NCBI RefSeq assembly: GCF_036864975.1
Contig: NZ_CP104311.1
Coordinates: 846,001-910,000 of the forward strand
DNA: 64,000 nucleotides
Direction: 5' to 3'
DNA from: Methylococcus capsulatus
GTDB taxonomy: Bacteria; Pseudomonadota; Gammaproteobacteria; Methylococcales; Methylococcaceae
Shown: piece by piece, positions 9,420-17,999 of the stretch
How positions within the stretch are numbered: position 1 is the stretch's first letter
Layout: each line of letters starts with the position of its first letter
The notes under the pieces: generated by a model
Told to the model about the DNA's origin: nothing
Database searches by the model: none
Seen by the model: only the letters and a program-made list of their open reading frames with translations
Position numbers and translations under genes: made by a program

Positions 9420-11219
9420 ATGACGCCAGAACAGCAGCAGCACCAGCTTAAGGAACTTATTGCTAAGGGCAAGATGCAGGGCTACCTCACCTTTTCCGAG
9501 GTCAACGATCATCTCCCCAGCGACATCGTCGATCCCGAGCAGATGGAAGACATCATCTGCATGATCAACGACATGGGAATCGAAGTCCACGAGGACGTCC
9601 CCGACAACGAAGACCTGATTCAGGACACCGCGGTGGTGGCCGAATCCGACGAGGATGAAGCCGCGGAAGTCGCCGCGGCGCTTGCCTCGTCCGTCGATAC
9701 CGAACTTGGACGCACCACCGATCCCGTGCGGATGTACATGCGCGAAATGGGAACCGTGGAGCTGCTGACCCGCGAAGGTGAGCTGAGCATCGCCAAGCGC
9801 ATCGAGGAGGGAATCAACATCGCTGCCAACGAACTGGTGCGGTTCCCAGCGGCCATGGAACGCTTCCTCAAGGCTTTCGAGACCGTCGACAACGGCGAGC
9901 TCAGGCTCTCCGATCTGATCTCCGATTTCTTCGATCCCGCCGCGGCGGATACGGTGGCAACCGAAGCCGACGCCGAAGCCGAAATCATCGATGAAGTCGA
10001 TACCGGCCCCGACCCCGAACTGGTGAAAGAAAAGTTGACGGCTTTCCGCAAGCTGCACAAGGCAGCCGTCACCGCCCACCACAAGCACGGCTACAGCCAC
10101 GAGAAAACGCAGAAGTCTTTCGATGCACTGGCCGTGGCCTTCATGGAATTCAAGAAGACCCCGCAGTTCTTCAAGGAACTGACCGATACGCTGCGCGACA
10201 CGGTAGCGAAAATCCGCGAGCAGGAGCGCGCACTCATGGACATCTGCGTGACCAAGGGGAAGATGCCCAAGGCGGAGTTCATCGCGTCGTTCAGCGGCAG
10301 CGAAACCGATATGGGATGGCTCGACCGGGTGTGCGATCCTACAAAACCCTATGCGGCTGCGATCAAGGCCCATGCGGAGGAAATTCGCCGGATTCAGGCC
10401 AAACTCGCTCAAATCGAGAAGGAAAACAGGCTCGACATCGCACTCATCAAAGATATCCATCGCAGAGTGTCCGCGGGGGAGAACCAGGCACGCCTGGCCA
10501 AACGCGAAATGATCGAAGCAAACCTTCGCCTCGTCATCTCCATCGCCAAGAAATACACCAACCGCGGGCTGCAGTTCCTGGACCTGATCCAGGAAGGCAA
10601 CATTGGTCTGATGAAAGCGGTGGACAAGTTCGAGTATCGACGGGGCTACAAGTTTTCGACTTATGCAACCTGGTGGATCCGCCAGGCGATCACGCGGTCC
10701 ATCGCCGACCAGGCGCGCACTATCCGTATTCCGGTGCACATGATCGAAACGATCAACAAGCTCAACCGCATTTCGCGGCAAATGCTGCAGGAAATGGGGC
10801 GCGAGCCGACACCAGACGAACTCGCAGCACGCATGGACATGCCGGAAGACAAGGTGCGCAAGGTGATGAAAATCGCCAAGGAACCCATTTCCATGGAGAC
10901 CCCGATCGGCGACGACGACGATTCGCATCTGGGGGACTTCATCGAGGACTCCCGCGTCCTATCGCCGGTCGAGCATGCAACCGTGGCCAGCCTGCGCGAA
11001 ACCACCCAGCAGGTACTCGCCGGACTGACCGCGCGGGAAGCGAAGGTGCTCCGGATGCGTTTCGGCATCGATATGAACACCGACCACACGCTGGAAGAGG
11101 TCGGAAAGCAGTTTGACGTGACGCGTGAACGTATCCGCCAGATCGAAGCCAAAGCCCTGCGCAAACTGCGTCATCCGTCGCGGTCCGAGCAGTTGCGCAG
11201 CTTTTTGGACATCGAATAA
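9420..11219 (+). CDS. rpoD: RNA polymerase sigma factor RpoD (sigma-70)
   Basis: This is the primary sigma factor, 599 aa. Region 1.1 is at the N-terminus, region 1.2 around [11 protein letters not shown], and an acidic spacer follows. Regions 2.1-2.4 include [18 protein letters not shown] and [17 protein letters not shown]. Region 3 follows, and region 4.2 is [18 protein letters not shown]. It ends the rpsU-yqeY-dnaG-rpoD operon; the ribosome binding site is weak. tRNA-Ile2 follows 14 bp after the stop, so it may be on the same transcript. Confidence 0.97.
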   Translation: MTPEQQQHQLKELIAKGKMQGYLTFSEVNDHLPSDIVDPEQMEDIICMINDMGIEVHEDVPDNEDLIQDTAVVAESDEDEAAEVAAALASSVDTELGRTTDPVRMYMREMGTVELLTREGELSIAKRIEEGINIAANELVRFPAAMERFLKAFETVDNGELRLSDLISDFFDPAAADTVATEADAEAEIIDEVDTGPDPELVKEKLTAFRKLHKAAVTAHHKHGYSHEKTQKSFDALAVAFMEFKKTPQFFKELTDTLRDTVAKIREQERALMDICVTKGKMPKAEFIASFSGSETDMGWLDRVCDPTKPYAAAIKAHAEEIRRIQAKLAQIEKENRLDIALIKDIHRRVSAGENQARLAKREMIEANLRLVISIAKKYTNRGLQFLDLIQEGNIGLMKAVDKFEYRRGYKFSTYATWWIRQAITRSIADQARTIRIPVHMIETINKLNRISRQMLQEMGREPTPDELAARMDMPEDKVRKVMKIAKEPISMETPIGDDDDSHLGDFIEDSRVLSPVEHATVASLRETTQQVLAGLTAREAKVLRMRFGIDMNTDHTLEEVGKQFDVTRERIRQIEAKALRKLRHPSRSEQLRSFLDIE

Positions 11220-11233
11220 CGGACATCAAGTTC

Positions 11234-11310
11234 GGGCCCTTAGCTCAGTCGGTCAGAGCGAGCGACTCATAATCGCCAGGTCGTAGGTTCAAGTCCTACA
11301 GGGCCCACCA
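11234..11310 (+). tRNA. ileX: tRNA-Ile2 with CAT anticodon
   Basis: This is a 77-nt cloverleaf with encoded CCA. The acceptor GGGCCCT (11234-11240) pairs with AGGGCCC (11300-11306). The anticodon stem-loop is GCGAC-TCATAAT-CGC-like with anticodon CAT, and the T arm is TGTAGGACT-like around GTTCAAGTC. CAT could mean Met, but the body (CCCTTAGCTCAG, GCGACTCATAATCGC) follows E. coli ileX, whose C34 is changed to lysidine by TilS so that it reads AUA. Its last 15 bases are the left copy of the attachment repeat. Confidence 0.88.
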
Positions 11311-11311
11311 T
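11296..11311 (+). repeat. Left attachment site (attL core) in tRNA 3' end
   Basis: The 16-bp sequence CTACAGGGCCCACCAT covers the 3' end of tRNA-Ile2 plus one base and is repeated exactly at 19963-19978. Only this copy completes a tRNA. It is therefore the restored target end beside the integrase. Confidence 0.85.
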
Positions 11312-11344
11312 TTCAGAGTTTCACCCCGTCTCAAGACACCTCAG

Positions 11345-11376
11345 AACCCGCAAGCTACAAGGCTTTGCGGGTTTTT
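11345..11376 (+). terminator. Rho-independent terminator after tRNA-Ile2
   Basis: AACCCGCAA (11345-11353) pairs with TTGCGGGTT (11365-11373), with a short loop and a T-run continuing to 11376. It lies inside the element, just past attL, so the element supplies the terminator for the rpoD/tRNA transcript. Confidence 0.75.
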
Positions 11377-11490
11377 TGTTGTCTCACGGCATATCACCGG
11401 ATAACATCCAGTACCATCATTCCCGCTGGTAGTCCTGCTGGTATCGACCATTTCCCGAGGTTCGATGCCATCAATCCGGAGCAATCGCCC

Positions 11491-12696
11491 ATGCTGCAAG
11501 ACATCGAGGCCCGCAAGGCCAAGCCGAAGGACAAGCCCTATAAGCTGGCCGACGAAAAGGGCTTGTACCTGTTCGTCACCCCACAAGGGGGAAAGCTTTG
11601 GCGGATGAATTACCGCATCGAGGGGAAGCAAAAGACCCTATCCTTCGGGCAGTACCCGGACGTCACCCTAGCCGATGCCCGCACCCGCCGCGACGACGCC
11701 CGCCGGCTGCTGGCACAAGGCATCGACCCCGGCGCCGAGCGCAAGGCGACCAAGACCGCCGAACGGGAGACATTCGAGGCCATCGCCCGCGAATGGCATG
11801 CGAAGTTTTCACCGTCATGGGCACAGACCCACGCCAAGCGCGTGTTGGAGCGGCTGGAGAACCACATCTTTCCCTATCTGGGGAGCAAGCCAGTTTCGGG
11901 GCTGACCGCGCCTATCATCCTGGCCGTGCTGCGGCGCCTGGAGGATGCCGGCAAGGCTGAGAGCGCCCACCGGATCAAGGGTATCGTCGGGCAGGTTATG
12001 AGGTACGCGGTCGCCAGCGGACGCGCTGAATCAGATCCGACGCAATCCCTACGCGGGGCCCTGGCGCCAGTCTCTAAGGTGCATCACCCGGCGCTGCTGG
12101 ACCCCATCGAAATCGGCAAGGTGCTGCGCATCCTGCACGGCTACAGCGGCACACCGGAAGTACGCGCAGCCTTGCGACTGGGCCCGCTGGTATTCGTCCG
12201 GCCGGGTGAGCTGCGTACCATGAAATGGGAAGACCTGGATGTGGAAGCCGGCGAGTGGCGGTTCACCCTGAGCAAGACCCAAACGCCGCATATCGTGCCG
12301 CTGTCTGGCCTGGCGCTGGAGATCATCGAGGAGCTTCGACCGCTGACCGGCCGAGGCGTCTACGTCATGCCTTCGGCGCGGTCACCGTCCGGTATCAGGC
12401 CTATGTCGGAAGGCGCCGTGCTGGGGGCGTACCGCGCACTCGGGATCACCAAGGATGAACTTGTCGGTCACGGCTGGCGGGCGACGGCGCGTACGCTGCT
12501 GGTGGAAAAGCTGAGCTTCCGGGTGGACATCGTGGAGCAACAGCTTGGGCATGTGGTCCGCGATCCGCTCGGCCGCGCCTACAACCGGACCACGTTCCTT
12601 GATGAGCGCAAGGCGATGATGGAGACCTGGAGCAGATACCTTGAAGGGCTGCGCACCGGGGCCGAGATTATCCCGATCCGGCAATTCATGGCCTGA
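11491..12696 (+). CDS. int: P4-type tyrosine integrase
   Basis: This 401-aa tyrosine recombinase catalyses integration at the tRNA 3' end beside it. The N-terminal arm-binding (DUF4102-like) domain is recognisable in AKPKDKPYKLADEKGLYLFV, followed by a SAM-like core-binding domain. The catalytic residues are in FVRPGELR (Arg), HGWRATART (His-x2-Arg), LGHV (His) and RAYNRT (Tyr). I place the start at ATG 11491, matching the family N-terminus; the frame is open to a TTG at 11365 that lies in the terminator hairpin and is unlikely. The tRNA-proximal position and orientation are usual for P4-type islands. Confidence 0.93.
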   Translation: MLQDIEARKAKPKDKPYKLADEKGLYLFVTPQGGKLWRMNYRIEGKQKTLSFGQYPDVTLADARTRRDDARRLLAQGIDPGAERKATKTAERETFEAIAREWHAKFSPSWAQTHAKRVLERLENHIFPYLGSKPVSGLTAPIILAVLRRLEDAGKAESAHRIKGIVGQVMRYAVASGRAESDPTQSLRGALAPVSKVHHPALLDPIEIGKVLRILHGYSGTPEVRAALRLGPLVFVRPGELRTMKWEDLDVEAGEWRFTLSKTQTPHIVPLSGLALEIIEELRPLTGRGVYVMPSARSPSGIRPMSEGAVLGAYRALGITKDELVGHGWRATARTLLVEKLSFRVDIVEQQLGHVVRDPLGRAYNRTTFLDERKAMMETWSRYLEGLRTGAEIIPIRQFMA

Positions 12697-12798
12697 TACA
12701 CTGAGTTCACCACGCCTAGCCCGGCCAGGCGACAAGCGGGACACCTTCACCCGTTGGCGTGGTTCCTATCTTGAAGGACTGCCTTTGAAGGAGGGCGA

Positions 12799-13251
12799 AT
12801 GGACGACCAGCCAGAAGACCATCTGCGCCAGCTCAAATATCTTCCGTTGCATGCCGGCCTGAAGTGCGATGTGTACCACCGTGGAATGACCCACGTCCGG
12901 AGGATGAGCCTTGCCGCTGAAGTTATCTGCCGTGAATTTGAGGCCGGTAACGTCTCGCCAGAAGCCCTGGAGGCATTTAGCGCCTATGCCGGGCAGCTCT
13001 ATGCGGCGCTGAATCCAAGCGCCCACATTTCAGCCAGGGCGAAGCACAGCCGCAACAAGCTGGCCGAACCCGTAAAAGATTTCGTGGCCACCAGATATGA
13101 GTCTGGCAAGCCCTGGAAGAGCAAGCGCCAGGCCGCAAAGAAAATTCATGTGGAGGTTGAACGGCTGATCGAAACAGGCGAGCTTCCCCGAGTGCTATCG
13201 CCGGATCGGGCGTTTCAAACTATCTACGATTGGGTTCGCAAGCCAGGGTAG
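12799..13251 (+). CDS. Hypothetical protein of satellite element
   Basis: This 150-aa soluble protein has no domain that I recognise. A good ribosome binding site (GAAGGAGGG) stands seven or so bases before the ATG. The C-terminal half is basic and ends in HVEVERLIETGELPRVLSPDR-like sequence (key part: KRQAAKKIHVEVERLI), which looks like a helix-turn-helix segment. It lies between the integrase and the AlpA-like regulator, where many islands keep small regulators. A DNA-binding role is a guess from charge and context. Confidence 0.65.
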   Translation: MDDQPEDHLRQLKYLPLHAGLKCDVYHRGMTHVRRMSLAAEVICREFEAGNVSPEALEAFSAYAGQLYAALNPSAHISARAKHSRNKLAEPVKDFVATRYESGKPWKSKRQAAKKIHVEVERLIETGELPRVLSPDRAFQTIYDWVRKPG

Positions 13252-13253
13252 TG

Positions 13254-13267
13254 CGCGACGCGTCGCG
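13254..13267. promoter_or_regulatory. Perfect 14-bp palindrome before alpA-like gene
   Basis: CGCGACGCGTCGCG is a perfect palindrome that starts right after the stop of the 150-aa gene, about 90 bp before the AlpA-like gene. A related half-site (ACGTCGCGC) follows about 13 bp later, at 13279-13287. It is a candidate operator for the AlpA-like protein or another island regulator. Confidence 0.4.
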
Positions 13268-13356
13268 TATACGTTTCACGTCGCGCATCGTAGCGAGGTT
13301 ATAGCCCGCCAAGTCATCCTTTCATCGCACACCAACAGGCAAAAGGAGCCTAAGCG

Positions 13357-13614
13357 ATGAAAGACAACCTACTTCCTCAAACCGGCTTTGTCCGCCAGGC
13401 CGATCTTGTCGGCACCCGCGCCCGGCCGGCGACACGGACCAAGAAGGCCCGGCCGGCGACCAAGGGCATTCTTCCCGTGAGCGCTCCGACATTGTGGCGC
13501 ATGATCCGAGACGGCCGGTTTCCAAGGCCGGTCAAACTCTCGCCCGGCGTGAGCGCCTTCCGCGTCGAGGACGTCCGGAACTGGATGGAATCTCAGGGCA
13601 AGGAGGCCGCATGA
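13357..13614 (+). CDS. alpA: AlpA-family transcriptional regulator / excisionase-like protein
   Basis: This 85-aa protein has a winged helix-turn-helix of the AlpA (MerR-like) type in its C-terminal half: VSAPTLWRMIRDGRFPRPVKL and then FRVEDVRNWMES (quoted here in pieces of 20 or fewer: SAPTLWRMIRDGRFPRPVKL). The N-terminal 40 residues are an Arg/Ala/Pro-rich extension. An AAAAGGAG site precedes the ATG. In P4-like satellites and PICIs, AlpA activates excision and replication genes. Position after int is consistent with that. Confidence 0.8.
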   Translation: MKDNLLPQTGFVRQADLVGTRARPATRTKKARPATKGILPVSAPTLWRMIRDGRFPRPVKLSPGVSAFRVEDVRNWMESQGKEAA

Positions 13615-13894
13615 TCGCCTTCGCCTACTACGACACGCCCATGAAGCCCAGCCGGCGCGATCGAAAGCCAAAGCGAGGGTGGCGAAAACGACGAAGCCCG
13701 CGGGCAGGCGGGCTTCATCTTCGGACGGCGAGCTTGGGGAAGGGCTCACCGGAAAGCATAAGCCCGGCTCCCGCTTTCGGCAAGGCTTCCATCAAGAAGT
13801 CTGATAATAGGCCCGCACGATCCGCTGTAAGCTGTTTCCCGTTCCCCATGCGCACATGGGGGCAGGCTTGGCGGCCTGAGCGGAAGCGGCAATC

Positions 13895-13925
13895 AGCCGC
13901 ACAGCATTCGCAATGCGGCTTTTTT
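13895..13925 (+). terminator. Intrinsic terminator upstream of C4-like RNA
   Basis: AGCCGCA (13895-13901) pairs with TGCGGCT (13914-13920), followed by a run of T to 13925. It directly precedes the C4-like RNA region, as timm-type terminators do in P4-like immunity regions. Another 8-bp hairpin, GAAGCCCG/CGGGCTTC, lies at 13693-13716 but lacks a T-run. Confidence 0.6.
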
Positions 13926-14035
13926 GCGTCTGGCGTCTCCCTCTATGGGCGGGCCGGATGGGAGAGCCGCAAGGCTCTGCCGGTGCTTCCCCGGTCCGCC
14001 AACCTGTCCGGTACCGTCCACCAGCTTGGCGGCTG
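13926..14035 (+). ncRNA. C4-like antisense RNA / Ash-family locus
   Basis: The region resembles the C4 (P4 CI) antisense RNA of phage immunity loci. A 6-bp stem AGAGCC/GGCTCT is closed by a GCAA tetraloop at 13963-13978, flanked by GGGCCGGAT and GCCGGTGCTTCCCCGGTCCGCC-like pairing partners (key bases GGCCGG and CCGGT). One reading frame across it gives YGRAGWESRKALPV, the hallmark peptide of the Ash family (PF10554), which is commonly annotated over such RNAs. In P1/P4 phages this RNA blocks translation of an antirepressor or replication gene. Identification is by memory of the pattern; a covariance search would settle it. Limits are approximate. Confidence 0.5.
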
Positions 14036-14072
14036 GCGGGCGGTTCGTAATCCGAACCGAAGGAAGCACATC

Positions 14073-14345
14073 ATGAACCACCCCACCCTTGGCGAAATCC
14101 GCCCGAAAACCCTCGCCCGCTGCGATGCCGACCAGCTCGACAGCGAGGTTTTCCAACTCGCCGACCGTCTGGAAAACCTCGCCATTCTCTGCCGGCAACT
14201 GACCGAGTATTACCCGAGCGTCCGCGACTTGAAGGCCGTCGAGCGCAACGTCAAATCCGCCCATGCGGCGCTGGAGAAAGCGAAATCTCCGACCCGAGGG
14301 CTTTGGAATCTGAGCACGGAAACCGCCGCCACGGAGGGCCGGTAA
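14073..14345 (+). CDS. Small satellite protein, hypothetical
   Basis: This 90-aa protein starts at ATG 14073, after GAAGGAAG. It is helical and acidic-basic mixed, with SEVFQLADRLENLAILCRQL and an amphipathic second helix around LKAVERNVKSAHAALEKAK. I do not recognise a family. The reading frame extends upstream through the Ash-like region, but the binding site favours this start. It shares its TAA with the next ATG (TAATG), so it is coupled to the downstream gene. Confidence 0.65.
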   Translation: MNHPTLGEIRPKTLARCDADQLDSEVFQLADRLENLAILCRQLTEYYPSVRDLKAVERNVKSAHAALEKAKSPTRGLWNLSTETAATEGR

Positions 14346-14557
14346 TGAGCGCCGATACCTTTCACGAAACCACCAACCAGGTAATCAATCGGGTCACGGC
14401 CTGGACCCTCGCGGCCGTCGAGCTTCTCGAGATCGCCGACCGCCACCCCGAGCAGCCCGGCGCCCGCGATCCCGAGCGCCTTCGCGTCATCGCCGATACG
14501 CTGGCGGACGTTTCCGCAGAGCTGCGCAACCTGGTCGTCGAAGGGGGTGCAGCATGA
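14345..14557 (+). CDS. Small satellite protein, hypothetical
   Basis: This 70-aa helical protein starts at the ATG of a TAATG junction and ends in an ATGA junction with the next gene. It reads NQVINRVTAWTLAAVELLEI and then an arginine-rich helix, DPERLRVIADTLADVSAELR. No domain is recognised. The tight coupling on both sides argues that it is translated as part of the primase operon. Confidence 0.6.
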   Translation: MSADTFHETTNQVINRVTAWTLAAVELLEIADRHPEQPGARDPERLRVIADTLADVSAELRNLVVEGGAA

Positions 14558-14808
14558 GCCGCGAATTCTTCAACGGTACCGCGCACTCGACACAAGCAAT
14601 CCGAGCCCTGCTGAGGGCCCGGTTCGGCGATGGGAACTTCCGCATTGGCAGGTCCGGGGCGATCTACGTGCGTGCCGTCCAGGCGAACGAGAAAAAGCCG
14701 CGTTGGCTGCTTTTCGGAGACATCGGCGCGACCGACACCGAGCGGAGGCTTGACCGGCTGGCGGCCGAGTTCGGCGAGGGCTCAAGTGGCGGGCACGGCC
14801 ATGCGTAG
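14554..14808 (+). CDS. Small satellite protein, hypothetical
   Basis: This 84-aa protein is joined by ATGA to the gene before and overlaps the start of the primase gene by 8 bp. Its core alternates basic and hydrophobic residues (FRIGRSGAIYVRAVQANEKK, then PRWLLFGDIG), suggesting a small beta-rich fold. I do not recognise it. It is likely expressed together with the primase. Confidence 0.6.
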   Translation: MSREFFNGTAHSTQAIRALLRARFGDGNFRIGRSGAIYVRAVQANEKKPRWLLFGDIGATDTERRLDRLAAEFGEGSSGGHGHA

Positions 14809-17056
14809 CGCACAGGTTGAGAGAGCAGACACCCGGCCCGAGGCGCTGCCCGTCGATTTCGACGCGATCCCGCCAGAACTGAAGGAACGCCCCCGCTGGT
14901 GCGTCTGGCGCTACGAATGGGACGCCGGCAAGAACCGATGGATCAAACCACCAAGGTCCGTGATCCCGCCCAACCAGGCTATCAGCGTGAACGATCCGGG
15001 GCCCTGGGGATCGTTTGAGATGGCCCGCCAGGCGTACGAGCGGGGCGGATGGAGCGGCGTTGGCATCCTGCTGGACGGCGACGGCATCACCGCCTTGGAC
15101 CTGGACAAGTGCATGGATCCGGCTACCGGCGAACTGACGGAGGATGCCGGTGCGGTGCTGGCCGAGTTCGACGGCACCTACACCGAGCGTTCACCGTCCG
15201 GCCGCGGTATCCGTGCCCTGTGCCGTGGCAGGCTGGCAAGGGACGGCCACAAGTCGGCGGAGCATGGTTTCGAGGCTTACCAGAAAGGCCGATACGTCAC
15301 GATCACCGGGCAGGCCATGTGCCCGCCTGGCACCGGCATAGACGACGCTCAGGAGGCCCTTGATTGGTTCCTGTCCACGTACTTCCCGACCGACCGCCAG
15401 AACACCGCCGACCCAGCCAGACCGATTGCCCCCACCTGTGCGCCAGAGGATGCAGCCAACCAGGCCGGCCCGAGCGATGAGGACGTCTTGAGCAAGGCCC
15501 GAAGCAAGTCGGAGTTCGTGGCGCTGTTCGATGAGGGGAACCTTGACCAGTTCGGCGGCGACCACTCAAAAGCGGACTACCGGCTGATGTGTTATCTGGC
15601 GTTTTGGACCGGACGGAATACCGACCAAATGGCGCGGCTATTCCAGGCATCGGCGCTGGGCCAGCGAGGCAAGGCCAACCGCCCGGACTATCTCGGGCGG
15701 ACCATCGAGGCGGCGCTGTCCAGAACCAGCGAGGCGTATGCCTGGAACACAGGGGTGGTATCTGATCCGTTCGACTTCGGCGAAGACGGCGACCAGGGCG
15801 GCGGGTCTACCGCCCTGCCCGGAACCGGCAAAGCCCAAGCGCTCAAGATGGTCGAAATCATCCACGCCGAATCGATCCAGCCGAAGCCGATCCGATGGCT
15901 TTGGCGCGGCTGGCTGGCGCGGGGCAAGCTGCACGTGATCGCGGGCGCACCCGGCACCGGGAAAACTTCAATAGCCCTGGCGCTGGCCGCGACCATCACC
16001 ACGGCCGGACGCTGGCCGGATGGATCGGCGGCCGAGCCGGGAAACGTGCTGATCTGGAGCGGCGAGGACGACCCGCACGACACACTCGTTCCCCGCCTAC
16101 TGGCTGCCGGGGCGGATCGGTCACGCTGCTATTTTGTCGGCGACGTGGCGGACATGGGGGAGCGGCGGGTATTCGACCCGGCGAAAGACATGGCGGCGCT
16201 GGCCCAGGTAGCCAGGCGTATCGGCGACATCCGGCTGATGATCGTTGACCCTATCGTATCGGCAGTATCCGGCGACTCCCACAAAAACGCCGAAGTTCGC
16301 CGCGGGCTGGCTCCACTGGTGGAGCTGGCCGGCAAGCTCGATTGCGCCTTGCTGGGCGTCTCGCACTTCAGCAAGGGAACGGCCGGCCGTGATCCGTTGG
16401 AGCGGGTGACCGGCTCGTTAGCGTTCGGGGCGCTGGCCCGGATCGTGTTCGCGGCGTTCAAGGAGTCCGAGGATGATGGCGGGGGCCGGGTGTTCTGCCG
16501 TACCAAGTCAAACATCGGTCCGGATGTTGGCGGCTTCCGCTATGACCTTCGCACCGACGAGCTGCCGGGGTTCCCCGGCGTCGAGGCGTCGTCCGTGCTG
16601 TGGGGCGAAGCCGTGGACGGATCGGCGCGGGACCTGCTGGCGAGGGCTGAAGCGGTCACCGACCCCGACGAGCGGACAGCCGTGGGCGAGGCTTGCGGCT
16701 TTCTTCAGGCATTGCTTGCTGATGGGCCGGTATCGTCAAGGGCGGTTAGAAGTGAGTGCGAAGGAGCGGGGCACGCATGGTCAACGGTGCGCCGTGCCCA
16801 GAAACAACTCGGCGTTATCGTCTCGAAGGGAGGCGGACGTTTTGGCGGCGGCAAGCAACAATGGACATGGGCGCTGCCGGACAGAAGGTGCTCAAAAAAC
16901 CCAGAAGATGCCCGTCAAAAAACGTGGGCAACTTCTGGGAGTGATGAGCACCTTGTGGAAGGTGACCAAGATGCTCAAGGCATGGACACCTTCTGCAATG
17001 ATGAGTCACCGGAGACGGCCAAAATTTACCCCTGGAGCAAGGAGGCAGCCCGATGA
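14801..17056 (+). CDS. Primase-polymerase / RecA-fold helicase fusion (satellite replicase)
   Basis: This 751-aa protein is the element's replication protein. The N-terminus resembles phage NrS-1-type primase-polymerases: PPELKERPRWCVWRYEW, an acidic LDGDGITALDLDKCM, SPSGRGIRALCRG and KGRYVTITG (residues ~15-170). A helix-bundle domain follows (YRLMCYLAFWTGRN, ~250). The C-terminal half is a RepA/AAA_25-type ATPase with Walker A GAPGTGKTS (~385) and LIWSGEDDPHD. I start it at ATG 14801, overlapping the gene before; the frame is open further up but the family N-terminus sits here. It is equivalent to the pri-rep gene of PICIs. The domain calls are by eye. Confidence 0.85.
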   Translation: MRSAQVERADTRPEALPVDFDAIPPELKERPRWCVWRYEWDAGKNRWIKPPRSVIPPNQAISVNDPGPWGSFEMARQAYERGGWSGVGILLDGDGITALDLDKCMDPATGELTEDAGAVLAEFDGTYTERSPSGRGIRALCRGRLARDGHKSAEHGFEAYQKGRYVTITGQAMCPPGTGIDDAQEALDWFLSTYFPTDRQNTADPARPIAPTCAPEDAANQAGPSDEDVLSKARSKSEFVALFDEGNLDQFGGDHSKADYRLMCYLAFWTGRNTDQMARLFQASALGQRGKANRPDYLGRTIEAALSRTSEAYAWNTGVVSDPFDFGEDGDQGGGSTALPGTGKAQALKMVEIIHAESIQPKPIRWLWRGWLARGKLHVIAGAPGTGKTSIALALAATITTAGRWPDGSAAEPGNVLIWSGEDDPHDTLVPRLLAAGADRSRCYFVGDVADMGERRVFDPAKDMAALAQVARRIGDIRLMIVDPIVSAVSGDSHKNAEVRRGLAPLVELAGKLDCALLGVSHFSKGTAGRDPLERVTGSLAFGALARIVFAAFKESEDDGGGRVFCRTKSNIGPDVGGFRYDLRTDELPGFPGVEASSVLWGEAVDGSARDLLARAEAVTDPDERTAVGEACGFLQALLADGPVSSRAVRSECEGAGHAWSTVRRAQKQLGVIVSKGGGRFGGGKQQWTWALPDRRCSKNPEDARQKTWATSGSDEHLVEGDQDAQGMDTFCNDESPETAKIYPWSKEAAR

Positions 17057-17487
17057 CCACCCGAGCGAAACACCGCGCCGATCCGGCGCACAGGAGGCCG
17101 GGTATGCTGACACCAGACCGCTTGCGGCGGCTACAGGGCGAGTTCCCGGAATGGCAGGTACGAATGCTGCCCGGCGGCGCTATCGCGGCCAGACCGCCAC
17201 GGTACGCGGACTGGGGCGCATTCGGACGGCGGCTGGACGAGCTGGCAGCCTTGCCGGTCTGGGCACCCCCTGTGTTCCATGTGATCCAGAGACCGCCTGA
17301 ACCGAAGAAGTGCAAGGACTGCCGATGGTTCGCCTTGAAGCCGGGACGGCGCTGGATGGGGCGTTGCCAGCTCCATGACTTCGACGTGACGGCCGGCCGC
17401 CGGCGATGCTGGCGGGCCGAGCATCCACCCACCCAAGGGCAGGAGGCCGGCCATGCTGAGCGCCAGGCAGCAAAAAGGCCGACCTGA
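17053..17487 (+). CDS. Cysteine-containing satellite protein, hypothetical
   Basis: This 144-aa protein is joined to the primase gene by an ATGA overlap. The C-terminal half has CKDCRWF, GRCQLHDF and a later RRRCW, which could bind a metal ion. The N-terminal half includes LTPDRLRRLQGEFPEWQVR. I do not recognise a family. Its position suggests an accessory role in replication. Confidence 0.6.
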   Translation: MTTRAKHRADPAHRRPGMLTPDRLRRLQGEFPEWQVRMLPGGAIAARPPRYADWGAFGRRLDELAALPVWAPPVFHVIQRPPEPKKCKDCRWFALKPGRRWMGRCQLHDFDVTAGRRRCWRAEHPPTQGQEAGHAERQAAKRPT

Positions 17488-17574
17488 TTGCTCAAGCCGG
17501 CCTTCCCGTCATTCCCATGAATCGCGACACTCGCCAATCAGTCTCGAATCTGATGGGCGGACCTTGAGGATACC

Positions 17575-17967
17575 ATGAATCGAGAATTTGACGACCCCAA
17601 CAACCCGGCCTGTAAACTCTGCCGGGACTGCGAAATCTATTTCAAACCCGTCCGTCCGTGGCACGTGCAGTGCCCGAACTGCTGGCGCATCGAGCTGAAA
17701 ACATCCGCCCATAGCCTGCATCAAGGAGATCGGGACCGCCTTGACCATGCCGTGCTCGAGCTTGATTTCGTCCCGGCGGTAGGAGGCCCGTACTTCAAGG
17801 GCACGCCTATCACCGAACTGAGCGATGCCGCCGCCTGCTACCTGTTCAGGCGATGGCTTAGGCAGGAGCGGGACCGGATCGCCCGAGAACACGACACAGC
17901 GGCCCGCCGGCGCAGTATCCGTGCCGTGCCCGATCCGGACGACGATCCGCCGCCCAAGGCGGCATGA
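17575..17967 (+). CDS. Zinc-ribbon-like satellite protein, hypothetical
   Basis: This 130-aa protein has four cysteines in the pattern CKLCRDC ... QCPNCWR within residues 13-41, typical of a small zinc ribbon. The middle is acidic-hydrophobic (LELDFVPAVGGPYF) and the tail is basic and then proline-rich. It follows the primase operon by about 90 bp. No family is recognised; nucleic-acid contact is a guess from the zinc ribbon. Confidence 0.6.
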   Translation: MNREFDDPNNPACKLCRDCEIYFKPVRPWHVQCPNCWRIELKTSAHSLHQGDRDRLDHAVLELDFVPAVGGPYFKGTPITELSDAAACYLFRRWLRQERDRIAREHDTAARRRSIRAVPDPDDDPPPKAA

Positions 17968-17999
17968 TCCTTCCACCCCGCCCACCATAGGAGTACACC

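Noticed and set aside
9417-10928. 503-codon minus-strand open frame
   Set aside because: It is the antisense shadow of rpoD: histidine/phenylalanine-rich without motifs, and rpoD is unmistakable on the plus strand.
11234-11310. tRNA-Met reading of the CAT anticodon
   Set aside because: The arms follow ileX rather than elongator or initiator Met; the final choice would need a TilS-identity check.
13494-14072. Upstream extension of the 90-aa satellite gene
   Set aside because: The extension crosses the AlpA-like gene, a terminator and the C4-like RNA, and has no ribosome site; the ATG at 14073 does.
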